49,140 nucleotides of DNA from Rikenellaceae bacterium (GCA_015059875.1 SUZQ01000011.1:1-49140), one strand, 5' to 3'. Positions 25,686-36,083 are shown, counted from the first letter of the stretch. Program-made: numbers and translations. Notes: generated by a model not told the origin, from the letters alone.

Positions 25686-28253
25686 ATGATTGAAAATGAA
25701 GAGAAAGTAACTCCGGTTGGTCGTATTGAGCGAATCAATATCGAGGACCATATGAAGGAGTCCTACATCAACTACTCGATGTCGGTTATTGTGTCGCGTG
25801 CATTGCCCGATGTTCGAGATGGTTTGAAGCCTGTTCATCGTCGAATCCTCTTCGATATGGATTCGCAGTTGCACCTCTATCACGACAAACCAACCCGTAA
25901 GTCGGCGCGTATTGTCGGAGATGTACTCGGTAAGTTCCACCCACACGGTGACTCGTCGGTTTACGATGCAATGGTGCGTCTGGCACAACCTTGGGCTATG
26001 CGTTACCCACTCGTTGAGGGACAAGGTAACTTCGGTTCGATGGATGGTGACTCGCCTGCTGCAATGCGTTACACAGAGGCGCGTATGCAGAAGATTACCG
26101 ACGAAGTTATGGCAGACATCGACAAGGAGACTATCGATTGGACTATGAACTTCGACGACACCGAGAAAGAGCCTACCGTACTCCCTACAAAGATTCCGTT
26201 GTTGCTCGTAAATGGTGCAAGCGGTATTGCTGTAGGTATGGCAACAAATATGGCTCCGCACAACCTCTCGGAGGTTATCGACGCTTGTTGCGCATACATC
26301 GATAACACAGAGTGTACATGCGAGGATTTGCTCCACTTTGTCAAAGGCCCCGACTTCCCTACGGGAGCTATTATCTATGGTTACGAGGGTGTCAAAGAGG
26401 CTCTCTTGACAGGTCGCGGTCGCGTAGTTATGCGTGCGCGTCATGATATTGAGACCACCTCGACAGGTCGTCAGCAGCTCATCTTCACCGAGATACCATA
26501 TATGGTAAACAAGCAGGAGATGATTAAGCACATCGCTGCCCTTACGAAGGAGGGACGCTTGGAGGGTATCGCTGATGTAAATGATGAGTCGGATCGTAGC
26601 GGTACTCGCGTAGTGGTAACTTTGAAGCAGGATGCAGTTGCGAATGTTGTGCTGAATATGTTGTTCAAGCACACCGAGTTGCAGAGTTCGTTCTCGGTAA
26701 ACAACATTGCCTTGGTAAATGGTCGTCCACAGGTGTTGAACCTGCTCGACCTTATCCGCCACTTCGTAGACCACCGTCACGAGGTTGTGGTACGCCGTAG
26801 CCGTTTCGATTTGCGTAAGGCAGAGGAGCGTATGCACATCGTACAGGGTTTGCTTATCGCACAAGATAACATCGACGAGGTTGTCCACATTGTCCGCAGT
26901 TCCAAGAGTACAGACGAGGCTAAGGCTGCCCTCTCGGAGCGTTTCGGATTGAGTGATTTGCAGGCAACCGCTATCGTAGAGATGAGATTGAGCGCATTGG
27001 TAGGATTGGCTCGCGAGAAGCTCCAGAACGAGCACGACGAGTTGCAGAAGACTATCGACTACCTCACAGCCGTACTCGGCAGCGAGGAGATGCAGCTCGG
27101 CATTGTGAAGGAGGAGTTGCTCGAAGTGAAGGAAAAGTATGGCGATGAGCGTCGTTCGGAGATTGTTTACGCTTCGGAGGAGTTCAATCCAGAGGACTTC
27201 TACGCTGACGAGGATATGGTTATTACCATCTCTCACCTCGGCTACATCAAGCGTACATCGCTTACCGACTACCGCACACAGAATCGTGGTGGCGTAGGTA
27301 TGAAGGGTTCAGCTACCCGCGATGAGGACTTTATCGAGCATATCTATGTCGCATCGATGCATAACACGATGATGTTCTTCACAGAGAAAGGTCGCTGCTT
27401 CTGGTTGAAGGTTTACGAGATTCCAGAGGGAACTCGCGCATCGAAGGGACGCGCAATTCAGAATATCATCAACATCGAGCCAGATGATAAGGTACGCGCA
27501 TATATTAACTGCAAGAAGCTCAACGACGAGGAGTATATCAACTCCAACTATATTATAATGTGTACCAAGAACGGTACAGTTAAAAAGACCAAGTTGGAGG
27601 CGTACTCGCGTCCTCGTACCAACGGTATCAACGCCATCGAGATTCGCGAGGGCGACCGCCTTATCGAGGCTAAACTGACAAGTGGCTCGGCAGAGGTTAT
27701 GATTGCAACTCGCGAGGGTAAGGCAATCCGCTTCAACGAGGCAACAGTTCGTGAGGTTGGCCGTACTTCGATTGGTGTGCGTGGTGTATCGCTTGAGGGC
27801 GACAACGAGGCAATCGGTATGATCTGCATCGAGCCAGATTCAAAGGAGGATGTACTCGTACTCTCGGCAAATGGTTACGGCAAGCGTACCGATTTGGAGG
27901 AGTACCGTATTACAAATCGTGGAGGTAAGGGCGTAAAGACTATCAATATCACCGAGAGAACGGGCGAGTTGGTAGCTATCAAGGCTGTAACCGACGATAA
28001 CGACTTGATGATTATCAACCGTTCGGGTATTACAATCCGCACCTCAATAGAGCAGATTCGTGTTGCAGGTCGTGCAACGCAGGGTGTTCGTATCATCAAC
28101 CTCCGCGAGGGCGATGAGATTGCATCGGTAGCTGTAGTTCCTGTAACCGAAGAGGAGGAGTTCGAAGAGAACGCAGTAGTTGAAGGTGCAGTAGCAGAGG
28201 GAACAGAGAGTGCCGAGGCTGTTGCAACCGATACAAACAATGAGAATGAATAA
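25686..28253 (+). CDS. gyrA: DNA gyrase subunit A
   Basis: An 855-residue gyrase A. The quinolone-determining region reads [12 protein letters not shown], with Ser and Asp at the positions of E. coli Ser83 and Asp87, so no classical resistance change. The catalytic tyrosine is in MRYTEARM. The C-terminal beta-pinwheel contains [10 protein letters not shown] (the GyrA-box position) and further NRGGKGV-type blades, followed by an acidic tail. With GyrB it introduces negative supercoils. The start at 25686 follows the promoter and leader. A TPR protein gene follows after 30 bp, an arrangement found in other Bacteroidales. Confidence 0.96.
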   Translation: MIENEEKVTPVGRIERINIEDHMKESYINYSMSVIVSRALPDVRDGLKPVHRRILFDMDSQLHLYHDKPTRKSARIVGDVLGKFHPHGDSSVYDAMVRLAQPWAMRYPLVEGQGNFGSMDGDSPAAMRYTEARMQKITDEVMADIDKETIDWTMNFDDTEKEPTVLPTKIPLLLVNGASGIAVGMATNMAPHNLSEVIDACCAYIDNTECTCEDLLHFVKGPDFPTGAIIYGYEGVKEALLTGRGRVVMRARHDIETTSTGRQQLIFTEIPYMVNKQEMIKHIAALTKEGRLEGIADVNDESDRSGTRVVVTLKQDAVANVVLNMLFKHTELQSSFSVNNIALVNGRPQVLNLLDLIRHFVDHRHEVVVRRSRFDLRKAEERMHIVQGLLIAQDNIDEVVHIVRSSKSTDEAKAALSERFGLSDLQATAIVEMRLSALVGLAREKLQNEHDELQKTIDYLTAVLGSEEMQLGIVKEELLEVKEKYGDERRSEIVYASEEFNPEDFYADEDMVITISHLGYIKRTSLTDYRTQNRGGVGMKGSATRDEDFIEHIYVASMHNTMMFFTEKGRCFWLKVYEIPEGTRASKGRAIQNIINIEPDDKVRAYINCKKLNDEEYINSNYIIMCTKNGTVKKTKLEAYSRPRTNGINAIEIREGDRLIEAKLTSGSAEVMIATREGKAIRFNEATVREVGRTSIGVRGVSLEGDNEAIGMICIEPDSKEDVLVLSANGYGKRTDLEEYRITNRGGKGVKTINITERTGELVAIKAVTDDNDLMIINRSGITIRTSIEQIRVAGRATQGVRIINLREGDEIASVAVVPVTEEEEFEENAVVEGAVAEGTESAEAVATDTNNENE

Positions 28254-28283
28254 TAAATTATAAACATTAACCGTTAGTATAAT

Positions 28284-29615
28284 ATGAAAAAGATTATCTC
28301 AATGGTAGTGGTTTTAGCGGCACTGGTAGTGCCTACCGTTACCGCACAGAAGATTAACGATGCCTCGTTCAAGGCAAAGTTAGAGAAGAGCAATGCCGAC
28401 ATTGCAAATCCTAAAAAGGCGGGTAAGGCCGCAACTTGGTTCAATCGTGGTAAGTTGTGTGCTGATGCGATTGTAGAGCCATCGAAGAATCTCTTCTCTG
28501 GTCTCGATGCCAATATGTTGGCAATGAGTATGGGCGTAGCTCCAAGCGAGACAAAAGATGGTGTTTATGTCTTCGATTGGGTAGATGTTCACACCAAAGA
28601 CAATAAGGTTAAGGCTTGGAAAGTAAAGAAGGAGGTTTTGCCTGACGCATACAACATTGCGAAGGAGGCTTTCTTGAAGGCTTACGAGTTGGATAACGGT
28701 ATGGCTGCGAAGATTAAGACTGCATTGGATGCACTTATCAACCACTACGCAGAGTTGGGTTCGGCAAGTCTCGACATCAGCGAGTACAAGGCGGCTATCG
28801 ATGCATACCTCAAGGCTGTAACATTGCAGGAGAACCCTGCAATCGGCAAGCAGGATTCGCGCTACTACTTCTTTGCTGGTCAGTTGGCTGCATTCCTTGG
28901 AGCCCAAGAGGCTAAGTACTTCGCTGACGGAGAGAAGTATTTGACAAAGGCTAACGAACTCGGATACAAGGATGAGCAGGGTAATCTCTACTACTTCCTC
29001 TTCCACTGCTACTATGGTCAGCGCGATAAGGGACAAGACTACCTCGCCAAGGCAAAGAGCGCACTATTGGAGGGTATCGAGAAGTATCCACGCAACGAGC
29101 GTATTATGGAGGGTTTGATTCAGCTCTACACATCGGAAGATGGCGTAGGCAACCCAGCTGACTTGGTTGAGCGTATCGACAAACTTCTTGCAGAGAAGCC
29201 AGACAACGCAGACCTTTGGTTTGCTCGCGGTCAGGTATTTTTCAAGTTGAAGAACTTTGATGAGTGTATCAACTCGTTCCTCAAGATTAACGACTTGAAG
29301 CCAAACGACTACGACACAAACTTCTATCTTGGCTACTTCTACATGGCAAAGGGTGACGAAGTAAACCGCGCATTCAACTCACGCCTCGACAGCATCAACT
29401 CGCAGGAGGAGTATCAGGCAGGTTTGAACGAGGTAAACGCTGCTTATATGAAGTCTTTGCCTTGGTTGGAGAAGGCTATGGAGTTGAAGCCTGAGAGCGT
29501 AGACTGCGCCGAGTATTTGAAGGTTCTCTGCTTCCGTCTTCGTAACGAGGAGGGTATTATGGATAAGTACAACAAGTACAACGCCATCTACAAGAAGTTG
29601 AAGGGCATTCAGTAA
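28284..29615 (+). CDS. Exported tetratricopeptide-repeat protein
   Basis: A 443-residue protein with a signal peptide (cut near TVTAQ). The C-terminal half has TPR motifs, clearest in NADLWFARGQVFFKLKNF followed by ECINSFLKINDLKPND. TPR domains bind other proteins; the partner is unknown. It is probably co-transcribed with gyrA (30 bp gap) and is followed by a terminator. Codon use is close to that of highly expressed genes, with many GAG and AAG codons. Confidence 0.83.
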   Translation: MKKIISMVVVLAALVVPTVTAQKINDASFKAKLEKSNADIANPKKAGKAATWFNRGKLCADAIVEPSKNLFSGLDANMLAMSMGVAPSETKDGVYVFDWVDVHTKDNKVKAWKVKKEVLPDAYNIAKEAFLKAYELDNGMAAKIKTALDALINHYAELGSASLDISEYKAAIDAYLKAVTLQENPAIGKQDSRYYFFAGQLAAFLGAQEAKYFADGEKYLTKANELGYKDEQGNLYYFLFHCYYGQRDKGQDYLAKAKSALLEGIEKYPRNERIMEGLIQLYTSEDGVGNPADLVERIDKLLAEKPDNADLWFARGQVFFKLKNFDECINSFLKINDLKPNDYDTNFYLGYFYMAKGDEVNRAFNSRLDSINSQEEYQAGLNEVNAAYMKSLPWLEKAMELKPESVDCAEYLKVLCFRLRNEEGIMDKYNKYNAIYKKLKGIQ

Positions 29616-29630
29616 TCTTCACCAAACTGT

Positions 29631-29668
29631 AAAAGGCTATTCCCCGCAAGGAGAGTAGCCTTTTGTTT
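29631..29668 (+). terminator. Terminator after the gyrA-TPR operon
   Basis: AAAAGGCTA (29631-29639) pairs with TAGCCTTTT (29656-29664), followed by GTTTAA. Confidence 0.85.
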
Positions 29669-29686
29669 AACCTAAAACCGAGAAAA

Positions 29687-30940
29687 ATGAAAAAGATTCT
29701 ACTTATATCTGCTATTTTTGCGTTAGCAATATCGAGTGTTTGTGCCAAACCTAAGTATCTGAAAGATTGGCAAGAGGGCTATATGGATATCCACCACATC
29801 AGCACAGGTCGTGGTAGCGCGATCTTCTTTATACTCCCCGATGGCACTCGTTTACTTGCAGATGCAGGAGATTTGGGCGACCCTTCGCGCTGGAAGCATA
29901 AGGAGATTATGCCAGCCGTACCAAACGATAGCAAACGCCCTGCAGAGTGGATCGCTCGCTATATCGAACACTTCTCAAAGCCATTGAACAGAGATTTGTA
30001 TCTCGACTATGCGATGATTACCCACTTCGACACCGACCACTACGGAATGCTCGACCATACAGCTATTACCGTAGCAGGCAAGCCGTACAAATACACGGGA
30101 ATGACACACCTTGCAAACCTTGTGCCTATTCGCACAATGATTGACAGGGGCTACCCTACCTACGACTACCCTACTCCAGAGCGTTTCCGCAAACGCAACG
30201 GCAAGTTGTTCGCAAACTACGAACTCTTTATCAAGGAGCGCGAGCAGCAAGGTCTGAAGAATGAGCAATTCCGCGTAGGTAGCGACAAACAGTTTGTACT
30301 GAAAACGGCAGCCGATAAGTACCCAGCATTCCGCATCCATAACATCGCCGGAAATGGCAGAATCTGGACAGGTAAGGGCGAAGAGACTCGCTCACTAATC
30401 CCTGCAAATGCACCTAAGGGGGCTGCATTGAACGAGAACTCCTCAAGTTGCGTTTTCCGCCTTGAGTATGGAAACTTCTCATACTATCTTGGCGGTGATA
30501 TTTCGGGTACATGGTCACGCAAGAAGAACAACTACTGGAACGATGTGCAGTCGCAGGTCGCAAAGGTTTTCGGTACGGTAGATGTCGCCGTTGCCGACCA
30601 CCACTGCTATCGTGATTCGGTAAATGACAACCTTTTGAAGGCATTGAACACCAATGTGCTTGTCATCCCTATTTGGGATCTCTATCATCCACATCCAAAC
30701 GCAATGCAGCGCGTTGTAAACAATGGCGTACCAGAGATCTTCCCTGTAGGAATTACCGAAGCTCGACTCGCTGAGATGAAAGAGAAGGGGTTGGCTGACA
30801 ACATCCGCAAGGATGGTCATATTGTAGTTCGCGTATTCAAGGGCGGCAAGAAGTATCAGATTTTTGTTCTGAATGATCGCTCGCTCGACTACGAAGTTCT
30901 CTACAAATCGAGAGCATTCTCCTCAAGAGGAAACAAGTAG
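29687..30940 (+). CDS. Exported ComEC-like metallo-beta-lactamase-fold protein
   Basis: A 417-residue protein with a signal peptide (cut after VCA). The metal-binding motif is HFDTDHYG (residues 113-120), the H-x-D-x-D-H variant used by the ComEC/Rec2 branch rather than the usual H-x-H-x-D-H. Downstream are YYLGGDISG and VADHHCYRDS, which hold further likely metal ligands. It has no ComEC membrane domain, so it is a free-standing exported hydrolase, perhaps a nuclease or phosphodiesterase. The start at 29687 is set by the signal peptide. It lies between two terminators and so is a single-gene unit. Confidence 0.8.
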   Translation: MKKILLISAIFALAISSVCAKPKYLKDWQEGYMDIHHISTGRGSAIFFILPDGTRLLADAGDLGDPSRWKHKEIMPAVPNDSKRPAEWIARYIEHFSKPLNRDLYLDYAMITHFDTDHYGMLDHTAITVAGKPYKYTGMTHLANLVPIRTMIDRGYPTYDYPTPERFRKRNGKLFANYELFIKEREQQGLKNEQFRVGSDKQFVLKTAADKYPAFRIHNIAGNGRIWTGKGEETRSLIPANAPKGAALNENSSSCVFRLEYGNFSYYLGGDISGTWSRKKNNYWNDVQSQVAKVFGTVDVAVADHHCYRDSVNDNLLKALNTNVLVIPIWDLYHPHPNAMQRVVNNGVPEIFPVGITEARLAEMKEKGLADNIRKDGHIVVRVFKGGKKYQIFVLNDRSLDYEVLYKSRAFSSRGNK

Positions 30941-30972
30941 ACAATGTACTACATATATTATATATAAAGAGA

Positions 30973-31011
30973 ACTCGCGCAGACCACTACAGTTTGCGCG
31001 AGTATCTTTTT
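30973..31011 (+). terminator. Terminator after the metallo-beta-lactamase-fold gene
   Basis: ACTCGCGCA (30973-30981) pairs with TGCGCGAGT (30995-31003), followed by ATCTTTTTG. It lies between convergent genes. Confidence 0.88.
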
Positions 31012-31037
31012 GTCAATAATAATCGTTATCTCCTCTA

Positions 31038-32231
31038 CTATGCAATTTTCTTTTGCACGGAATTATCTCTTTCTGCCTTCAGAGCAAGTCGCTTAACTAT
31101 ATACACGAAACCAATTGTAAGTATTAGGTTAAGTACAAGGGTTAGTACCGAGATAAGGAGTATAGGCCCTCCGATATTGTAACCGAGTGCAATAAAGATA
31201 ACACCAGCACCGACCTCACCACGAGTGAACATTCCCACCGAAAGAGCCAAACGCTCCGTAAGCGAGTGGTCACGATAGAAGAACATCGGAACAAGTTTTC
31301 CAATATTCGACAACAACGACACCATCACCACATGGAGAGCCAACTCACCCCACGACATCATCGGAATTGAGCCGATAATACTCGATTTATCGACTCCCGC
31401 ATCGTTTGCATTAATCAGCGGCATACTCATTCCGACAAAGAGCATAAAGAGCAACGATATAGCAGTCGAAACGCGCTCCTCTTGTTTGCCTTCTACATGG
31501 CGATTCTTGATAATCATACCCGCAACAAAAGCGGGTAGAAGAACTTCGATATGGATACTACCCTCTGCACCGAAGAAGTGATCGGTGACAACATATATAG
31601 CGAGTGTAAGTCCGTATGTCAGCACCGCATAGGTCAAAATAGATTTCCACCCCTGCGGCACATCAAAGCGCGACATATACCTCCAACCAATCCACAACAA
31701 TAGGCAAACAACAAACAAGACCGCACCCATCTGCCACTTCATTCCAATCATTGCAATCTGCAACGGAATCATCAGCAGAATCGTATCGAGGTCGTCGAAG
31801 ATTGCCAAGACTTGAATTTTCTGATATATCCAGCTCTTCTGCAAGCTCAATGCCGCCAACATTGCAAACAGTATTCCGGCAGATGTTGGGGCTGCATAAC
31901 GGCTCAATAGCAGTGTCTCCTTCCACACCTCGCCACTACCCCACATATACGATGGGAGCAGCACGAAGATATAATAAAGGGCTATCAGCAACCAAGGTAC
32001 TGCGGCAGCAAACATCGCAACAAAGTAATCTTTGGCATAACCTTTAACATTGCGCTTATCAATCTCAAACTCGCGTCCTACATTTATCATAATAAATGCT
32101 AAGCAGATACCGAGAACAATCTCGACACCCTCGTGAAAGAGTTTGTAATATTCGCCCAATTGCGACGGTAGCATCTGCGACAGCACAAGTCCTACCATCA
32201 ACATCAACGAGAAGGAGATAACTTTTTTCAT
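31038..32231 (-). CDS. Cation/proton antiporter (CPA family)
   Basis: A 397-residue membrane protein with about 12 hydrophobic segments. Key stretches are YAAPTSAGILFAMLAALSL, AIFDDLDTILLMIPLQ with paired aspartates in a membrane segment, and SVGMFTRGEVGAGVIFIALG near the C-terminus. These are typical of Na+(K+)/H+ antiporters that control internal pH and ions. The start at 32231 is chosen because an upstream ATG would translate a heptamer tract. The GH3 gene lies upstream by 67 bp. Confidence 0.85.
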   Translation of the reverse strand: MKKVISFSLMLMVGLVLSQMLPSQLGEYYKLFHEGVEIVLGICLAFIMINVGREFEIDKRNVKGYAKDYFVAMFAAAVPWLLIALYYIFVLLPSYMWGSGEVWKETLLLSRYAAPTSAGILFAMLAALSLQKSWIYQKIQVLAIFDDLDTILLMIPLQIAMIGMKWQMGAVLFVVCLLLWIGWRYMSRFDVPQGWKSILTYAVLTYGLTLAIYVVTDHFFGAEGSIHIEVLLPAFVAGMIIKNRHVEGKQEERVSTAISLLFMLFVGMSMPLINANDAGVDKSSIIGSIPMMSWGELALHVVMVSLLSNIGKLVPMFFYRDHSLTERLALSVGMFTRGEVGAGVIFIALGYNIGGPILLISVLTLVLNLILTIGFVYIVKRLALKAERDNSVQKKIA

Positions 32232-32234
32232 AAG

Positions 32235-32265
32235 TTTTGAGTTGAAAGTGGAGAGTTGAGAAAAG
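32235..32265. repeat. Heptamer tandem tract (GAGTTGA type)
   Basis: GAGTTGA AAGTGGA GAGTTGA then GAAAAG, a period of seven bases, just upstream of the antiporter start codon. Confidence 0.65.
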
Positions 32266-32298
32266 TCCCAGCTCTCCACATTTTTATATTAAATTTCT

Positions 32299-34413
32299 TT
32301 ACAGGGCCTCGACTGTAAGAGTCTGAGCAATATTTGCCGACGAGTTGCCGAGATGGATTGTGTAGAGTCCCTTATTAACCTCCCAAGCGTGAGTATTGTC
32401 GTTCCAGAATGCGAGGTCGGAGTGCTTCAACTCGAAGGTAACAGTTGTCTTTGCACCAGCCTCAAGGTGTACCTTCTTAAACGCCTTCAACTCCTTCTTC
32501 GGACGCAATACAGTTGGGTTATTCTCCGAAACATACAACTGAACAACCTCTGCACCTGCCATCTTACCCGTATTGGCCAAACGAATCGAAACCTTCAACG
32601 GCTTATCTGCCGAAATCTGCTTTGCTGCCTTTGCCTTACCCAACTCGAAAGTGGTGTACGAAAGACCAAAACCGAATGGATAGAGAGGCTCGATGCCCTT
32701 CGACTCATACCAACGATAACCGACAAGAACAGACTCCTTGTACTCAACATCGTATGTGCGAGGAGCAATCCACAACTCATTGATATTTTTCTGGGTGTGG
32801 CTAATGCTCAAGCCGCGTGGAATCATACCGTAAGCTGGCGAATCCTTGAACGACTTTTCGATTGTCATAGGGAGCTTACCCGACGGATTGATCTTACCTA
32901 CGATTATATCTGCAATGGCCTGCATACCACTCTGACCAGGATACCAACCGTAGATGATAGCCGAAGCCTTGTCGTTCCAAGCACTCATATCAATACCTGA
33001 GCCAGAAAGTACCAAAACGATAACATTCTTGTTTGCTGCGCAAGCCATACGCACCAATGCCTCATCCTCCTCCTGCATCGAGAATGGACGCTCGTAGCCC
33101 TCGCTATCGCGAGTACCTGTTGCTACGATAACGACATCTGCCTTCTGCAACTGAATGAAGTTTGGCTTCTCAATAGCCTTAACCTTTGCGCGGAGCGAGT
33201 TCAAGAGAGCCTGCTCCGAAGTTACCTGATTGAAACCCTTAACACGCGATGAGCCACCACCCTGAGGTGCAGTCTTTGCCCAACGACCTACAAGCAACAC
33301 CTGCTGTCCCTCCTTCAATGGGAGAATGCCGTTGTTCTTCAAGAGTACAGTACCCTCAGCCGCAGTATTGAGCGAAACTTTCTCATGCTCAGGCAACTTC
33401 GCTGCAAGGTGATCCTCATTTGGCTGACCATTCTTGAAACGCTCGTACAAGCCAAAACGGATAAGAGTTGCAATCATAGGACGAATCATATCGTCGATAT
33501 TCTTCTCTGTCAGTTCGCCCTTCTTCAAGAGATCGCGTACCTGATTGATATGATAAAACTCATTTACCTGACCAGGCATCTCAACATTCTGTCCCGAAAG
33601 AACAATCTTCTTCCAGTCGTAAACCGAACGCCAGTCGGTCATTACCAAACCCTTGAAGCCGAGTGTACCACGAAGGAGGTCTGTAATAACATACTTGCTC
33701 TGACCAGCCCACTCGCCATTTACGAGGTTGTACGAAGTCATAACTGAGCCTGCGCCAGCGTCGATACCCGCCTTAAATGCAGGGGTGTAGATCTCCATAA
33801 TTGCGCGCTCGTCAACGATAGAGTTCGATAGTTTGCGGTAGAACTCGGTATTGTTGCAGAGGAAGTGCTTCAAGCAGGCCATAGTACCGGTGCTCTGCAT
33901 ACCTGTAACATAGTTCTCAACCATACGAGCAGCCAAATATGGATCCTCGCCGAGATACTCGAAGTTACGACCACACTGCGCCGAACGGTAGATATTCATA
34001 CCTGGGCCGAGCAATACACCTGCACCAGCCATACGAGTCTCCCAACCTACAGCCTCACCGTATGCCTTTGCCAACTCTGGGTTGAAGGTCGAGGCGAGCA
34101 TAATGTTTGCAGGGAACTGGGTAGTCTTTTCAGGGTGACGCACCTCGTTCTGATCAGGAATCGAGTGGTTGATACGCACACCTGCCGAAGCATCCACCAT
34201 AAATACATGCGGAAGTCCCTTTGCAGGAGCTCCCGGAAGGAAGAACTTGTTATGACCGTGAGTCATCTCAATCTTCTCGTCGAGAGAGAGTGTACCCAAA
34301 ACCTCGGTAGCCTTAGCAGTAGCCTCCTCCCAAGTCATCATTTCTGCCTTCTTCTGAGCGAAAGCTGTTGTTGCCAACGCAAAGGCAACAAACGAAAGAA
34401 TCAGTTTCTTCAT
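32299..34413 (-). CDS. Glycoside hydrolase family 3 (beta-glucosidase-like), exported
   Basis: A 704-residue protein with a signal peptide (cut after AFA). The N-terminal barrel has GLPHVFMVDASAGVR, GPGMNIYRSAQCGRNFEYLG and the nucleophile Asp in GLVMTDWRS. The second domain has VLLVGRWA and VLSGSGIDMS, and a C-terminal fibronectin III-like domain begins near residue 600. Family 3 enzymes remove glucose, xylose or related sugars from oligosaccharide ends; the exact substrate is unknown. No SusC/SusD pair is nearby, so it is not in a standard utilisation locus. Upstream (34414-34666) lie a heptamer tract and hairpin element F. Confidence 0.93.
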   Translation of the reverse strand: MKKLILSFVAFALATTAFAQKKAEMMTWEEATAKATEVLGTLSLDEKIEMTHGHNKFFLPGAPAKGLPHVFMVDASAGVRINHSIPDQNEVRHPEKTTQFPANIMLASTFNPELAKAYGEAVGWETRMAGAGVLLGPGMNIYRSAQCGRNFEYLGEDPYLAARMVENYVTGMQSTGTMACLKHFLCNNTEFYRKLSNSIVDERAIMEIYTPAFKAGIDAGAGSVMTSYNLVNGEWAGQSKYVITDLLRGTLGFKGLVMTDWRSVYDWKKIVLSGQNVEMPGQVNEFYHINQVRDLLKKGELTEKNIDDMIRPMIATLIRFGLYERFKNGQPNEDHLAAKLPEHEKVSLNTAAEGTVLLKNNGILPLKEGQQVLLVGRWAKTAPQGGGSSRVKGFNQVTSEQALLNSLRAKVKAIEKPNFIQLQKADVVIVATGTRDSEGYERPFSMQEEDEALVRMACAANKNVIVLVLSGSGIDMSAWNDKASAIIYGWYPGQSGMQAIADIIVGKINPSGKLPMTIEKSFKDSPAYGMIPRGLSISHTQKNINELWIAPRTYDVEYKESVLVGYRWYESKGIEPLYPFGFGLSYTTFELGKAKAAKQISADKPLKVSIRLANTGKMAGAEVVQLYVSENNPTVLRPKKELKAFKKVHLEAGAKTTVTFELKHSDLAFWNDNTHAWEVNKGLYTIHLGNSSANIAQTLTVEAL

Positions 34414-34431
34414 AGTTTCAGATTTTTAGGG

Positions 34432-34462
34432 CTATTGGCTATTAGCCGTTAGCCATTAGCTT
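34432..34462. repeat. Heptamer tandem tract (TTAGCCA type)
   Basis: GCTATTGGCTATTAGCCGTT followed by AGCCATTAGC. It lies just upstream of the GH3 start and 85 bp left of hairpin element F. In between is a separate short hairpin, ATATCGGAG/CTCCGATAT (34482-34503). Confidence 0.78.
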
Positions 34463-34546
34463 TTATTGTCTTTAATACGAATATCGGAGAAAATTCTCCG
34501 ATATTCAAAAAATTGCAAAGTAGGATAAAATCCCACCCCTACTTCA

Positions 34547-34668
34547 AAATCGCTTATGGTGGTGGAAATTTTGTGCGAAGCTAGGCGACGAAAGCGCAGC
34601 ATAGTAGACCTATGTGAGCATTTTGTTATCCGAAGTGCAGTGCAAAATTTACCAATCAGAACGATTTT
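34547..34668 (+). repeat. Hairpin element, copy F
   Basis: Begins AAATCGC, ends CAGAACGATTTT. The left arm GGTGGTGGAAATTTTGTGC partly pairs with GTGCAAAATTTACC. The apical stem is CATAG/CTATG. Its right end overlaps by two bases the yajC stop codon (34667-34669), as copy C does for its neighbour. Confidence 0.87.
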
Positions 34669-34987
34669 ACTTCTTCTCAGCTGGCGCAGGAGCAGCCACA
34701 ACCATATTCTTATCGATGCGAAGAGTGACATTACTATCCACCTCGATAAGGAGAGTGGTCTCCTCGACCTTCTTTACAACAGCGTAGATACCGCCTGCGG
34801 TGATAACCTTATCGCCCGACTTGAGTCCACTACGGAACTTCTCCATCTCCTTACGACGCTTCGACTCTGGACGCCACATAAAGAAGTACATAATCAAAAC
34901 CATCGCAACGATCATTACCCAGAACGACCAGTTACCAAAACCTGTCTGCGGTGCTGCAGCTGTAGCCGCTTGCAAAAGTGTAATCAT
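34667..34987 (-). CDS. yajC: YajC, accessory subunit of the Sec translocon
   Basis: A 106-residue protein with a single membrane segment (about residues 20-38) followed by a cytoplasmic domain with FMWRPESKRRKEMEKFRSGL and KSGDKVITAGGIYAVV, the YajC pattern. It associates with SecDF-YidC in the inner membrane. It starts 89 bp downstream of nusB and has its own consensus promoter there. The stop codon is shared with hairpin element F. Confidence 0.95.
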   Translation of the reverse strand: MITLLQAATAAAPQTGFGNWSFWVMIVAMVLIMYFFMWRPESKRRKEMEKFRSGLKSGDKVITAGGIYAVVKKVEETTLLIEVDSNVTLRIDKNMVVAAPAPAEKK

Positions 34988-35026
34988 AATCTATTTTTGT
35001 TTTTTAAGTTAATAATGTCAAATGTA

Positions 35027-35057
35027 CAAATATACTCATTTAGTCGCACAGCACAAA
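35027..35057 (-). promoter_or_regulatory. yajC promoter
   Basis: On the minus strand TTTG (35054-35057), 19 bp and TATATTTG (35027-35034). A second box TACATTTG (35019-35026) follows directly. Confidence 0.75.
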
Positions 35058-35076
35058 CTAATGCGACTTTTTAGAG

Positions 35077-36015
35077 TTATAACAAGCCTTTTCCCGACTT
35101 TACTATTTTACCCTCCTCGGTCAGTTGGGTAATGACACGATCAAGAACGCCATTTATAAAGCTGCTACTCGAATCTGTAGAGTAATATTTAGCGATGTCG
35201 ATATACTCGTTCATAGTTACACGCACAGGTATCGAAGGGAAATTCTCAGCCTCTGCAATAGCTGTGATAAGGATAATCTGATCCATCAAAGCAACACGCT
35301 CAATATCCCAATTCTTCATCGAGTTATCAAGCAACAACGAGATACGCTCGTAGCTCGCCACAGCATTGCGCAGCAACGACTTCGCGTAGTCGAGATCCTC
35401 ATCGCTCTTGAATTGCGGTATCAACTTAATCTTATCGTGTGCCTCACGCATAGAGAGTACAGTGCGCGATACCATTGTAAGCAAAAAGCCGAGATCGTCG
35501 TTCCATAGTGCCGACTGCTCCTCAAGCGCATTCTCAAGCGGCTCAAACTCTTCGAGCATTGTCATATAGATATCCGAAACGAGCTGCGCATCCTCACGGA
35601 ACGAACGCTCCTCCGAGAGCATATATCGTTGATAGAATGGCTGGCGAATCAGCGCATTGTAGAGAGCGACCACGAGGTCGCGATTATTTGCCCACGACAA
35701 TTTACGCGACTGAAGCTGCGCCTGCAACTCTTCATCTTCGGCGAGACGCACAATCACTTTGTTCTCTATAAATTTGCGATTTGGATGCAAATCATCGTAT
35801 GTGGGCAACTTCTTATTCTCGCCGATGCGGATACGCTCGGCTGCATACTCGGCAATCTCAGGAACGAGTGCGAGTAGATGAAAATATAGATCGTAGGCCT
35901 TATCAATCGACGCAAGCAAGTTCTTCTCGCTTACCGCAGGTGTTAAATCCTCACGCTGCTTATGCGCATACACAGCCTTTACAACCTTTGTTCTGAGTAC
36001 TCTTCTGCTCAACAT
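35077..36015 (-). CDS. nusB: NusB, transcription antitermination factor (long Bacteroidetes form)
   Basis: A 312-residue protein. The C-terminal part (about 225-300) has the NusB fold with VALMDQIILITAIAEAENFP, MNEYIDIAKYYS and SSSFINGVLDRV. The extra N-terminal region of about 150 residues is usual for Bacteroidetes NusB. It joins NusE/S10 on boxA RNA during rRNA transcription. A -7 box TATCTTTG (36053-36060) with TTTC 19 bp upstream lies before it. Confidence 0.94.
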   Translation of the reverse strand: MLSRRVLRTKVVKAVYAHKQREDLTPAVSEKNLLASIDKAYDLYFHLLALVPEIAEYAAERIRIGENKKLPTYDDLHPNRKFIENKVIVRLAEDEELQAQLQSRKLSWANNRDLVVALYNALIRQPFYQRYMLSEERSFREDAQLVSDIYMTMLEEFEPLENALEEQSALWNDDLGFLLTMVSRTVLSMREAHDKIKLIPQFKSDEDLDYAKSLLRNAVASYERISLLLDNSMKNWDIERVALMDQIILITAIAEAENFPSIPVRVTMNEYIDIAKYYSTDSSSSFINGVLDRVITQLTEEGKIVKSGKGLL

Positions 36016-36052
36016 AACTTCAAGGAGCTTATCTTTGTTTTATATTCGTGCA

Positions 36053-36083
36053 CAAAGATAGTAAATAAAACGAAAAACAGAAA
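36053..36083 (-). promoter_or_regulatory. nusB promoter
   Basis: On the minus strand TTTC (36080-36083), 19 bp and TATCTTTG (36053-36060); one mismatch in the -33 box. Confidence 0.68.

Noticed and set aside
25599..27236. A 545-codon open frame antisense to gyrA
   Set aside because: It mirrors the gyrA frame, has no recognisable domain, and long antisense frames arise from the codon bias of highly expressed genes.
25686..28253. Quinolone resistance change in gyrA
   Set aside because: The positions matching E. coli Ser83 and Asp87 are Ser and Asp.
32232..32279. N-terminal extension of the antiporter to an earlier ATG
   Set aside because: It would translate a heptamer tract and place polar residues before the first membrane segment.
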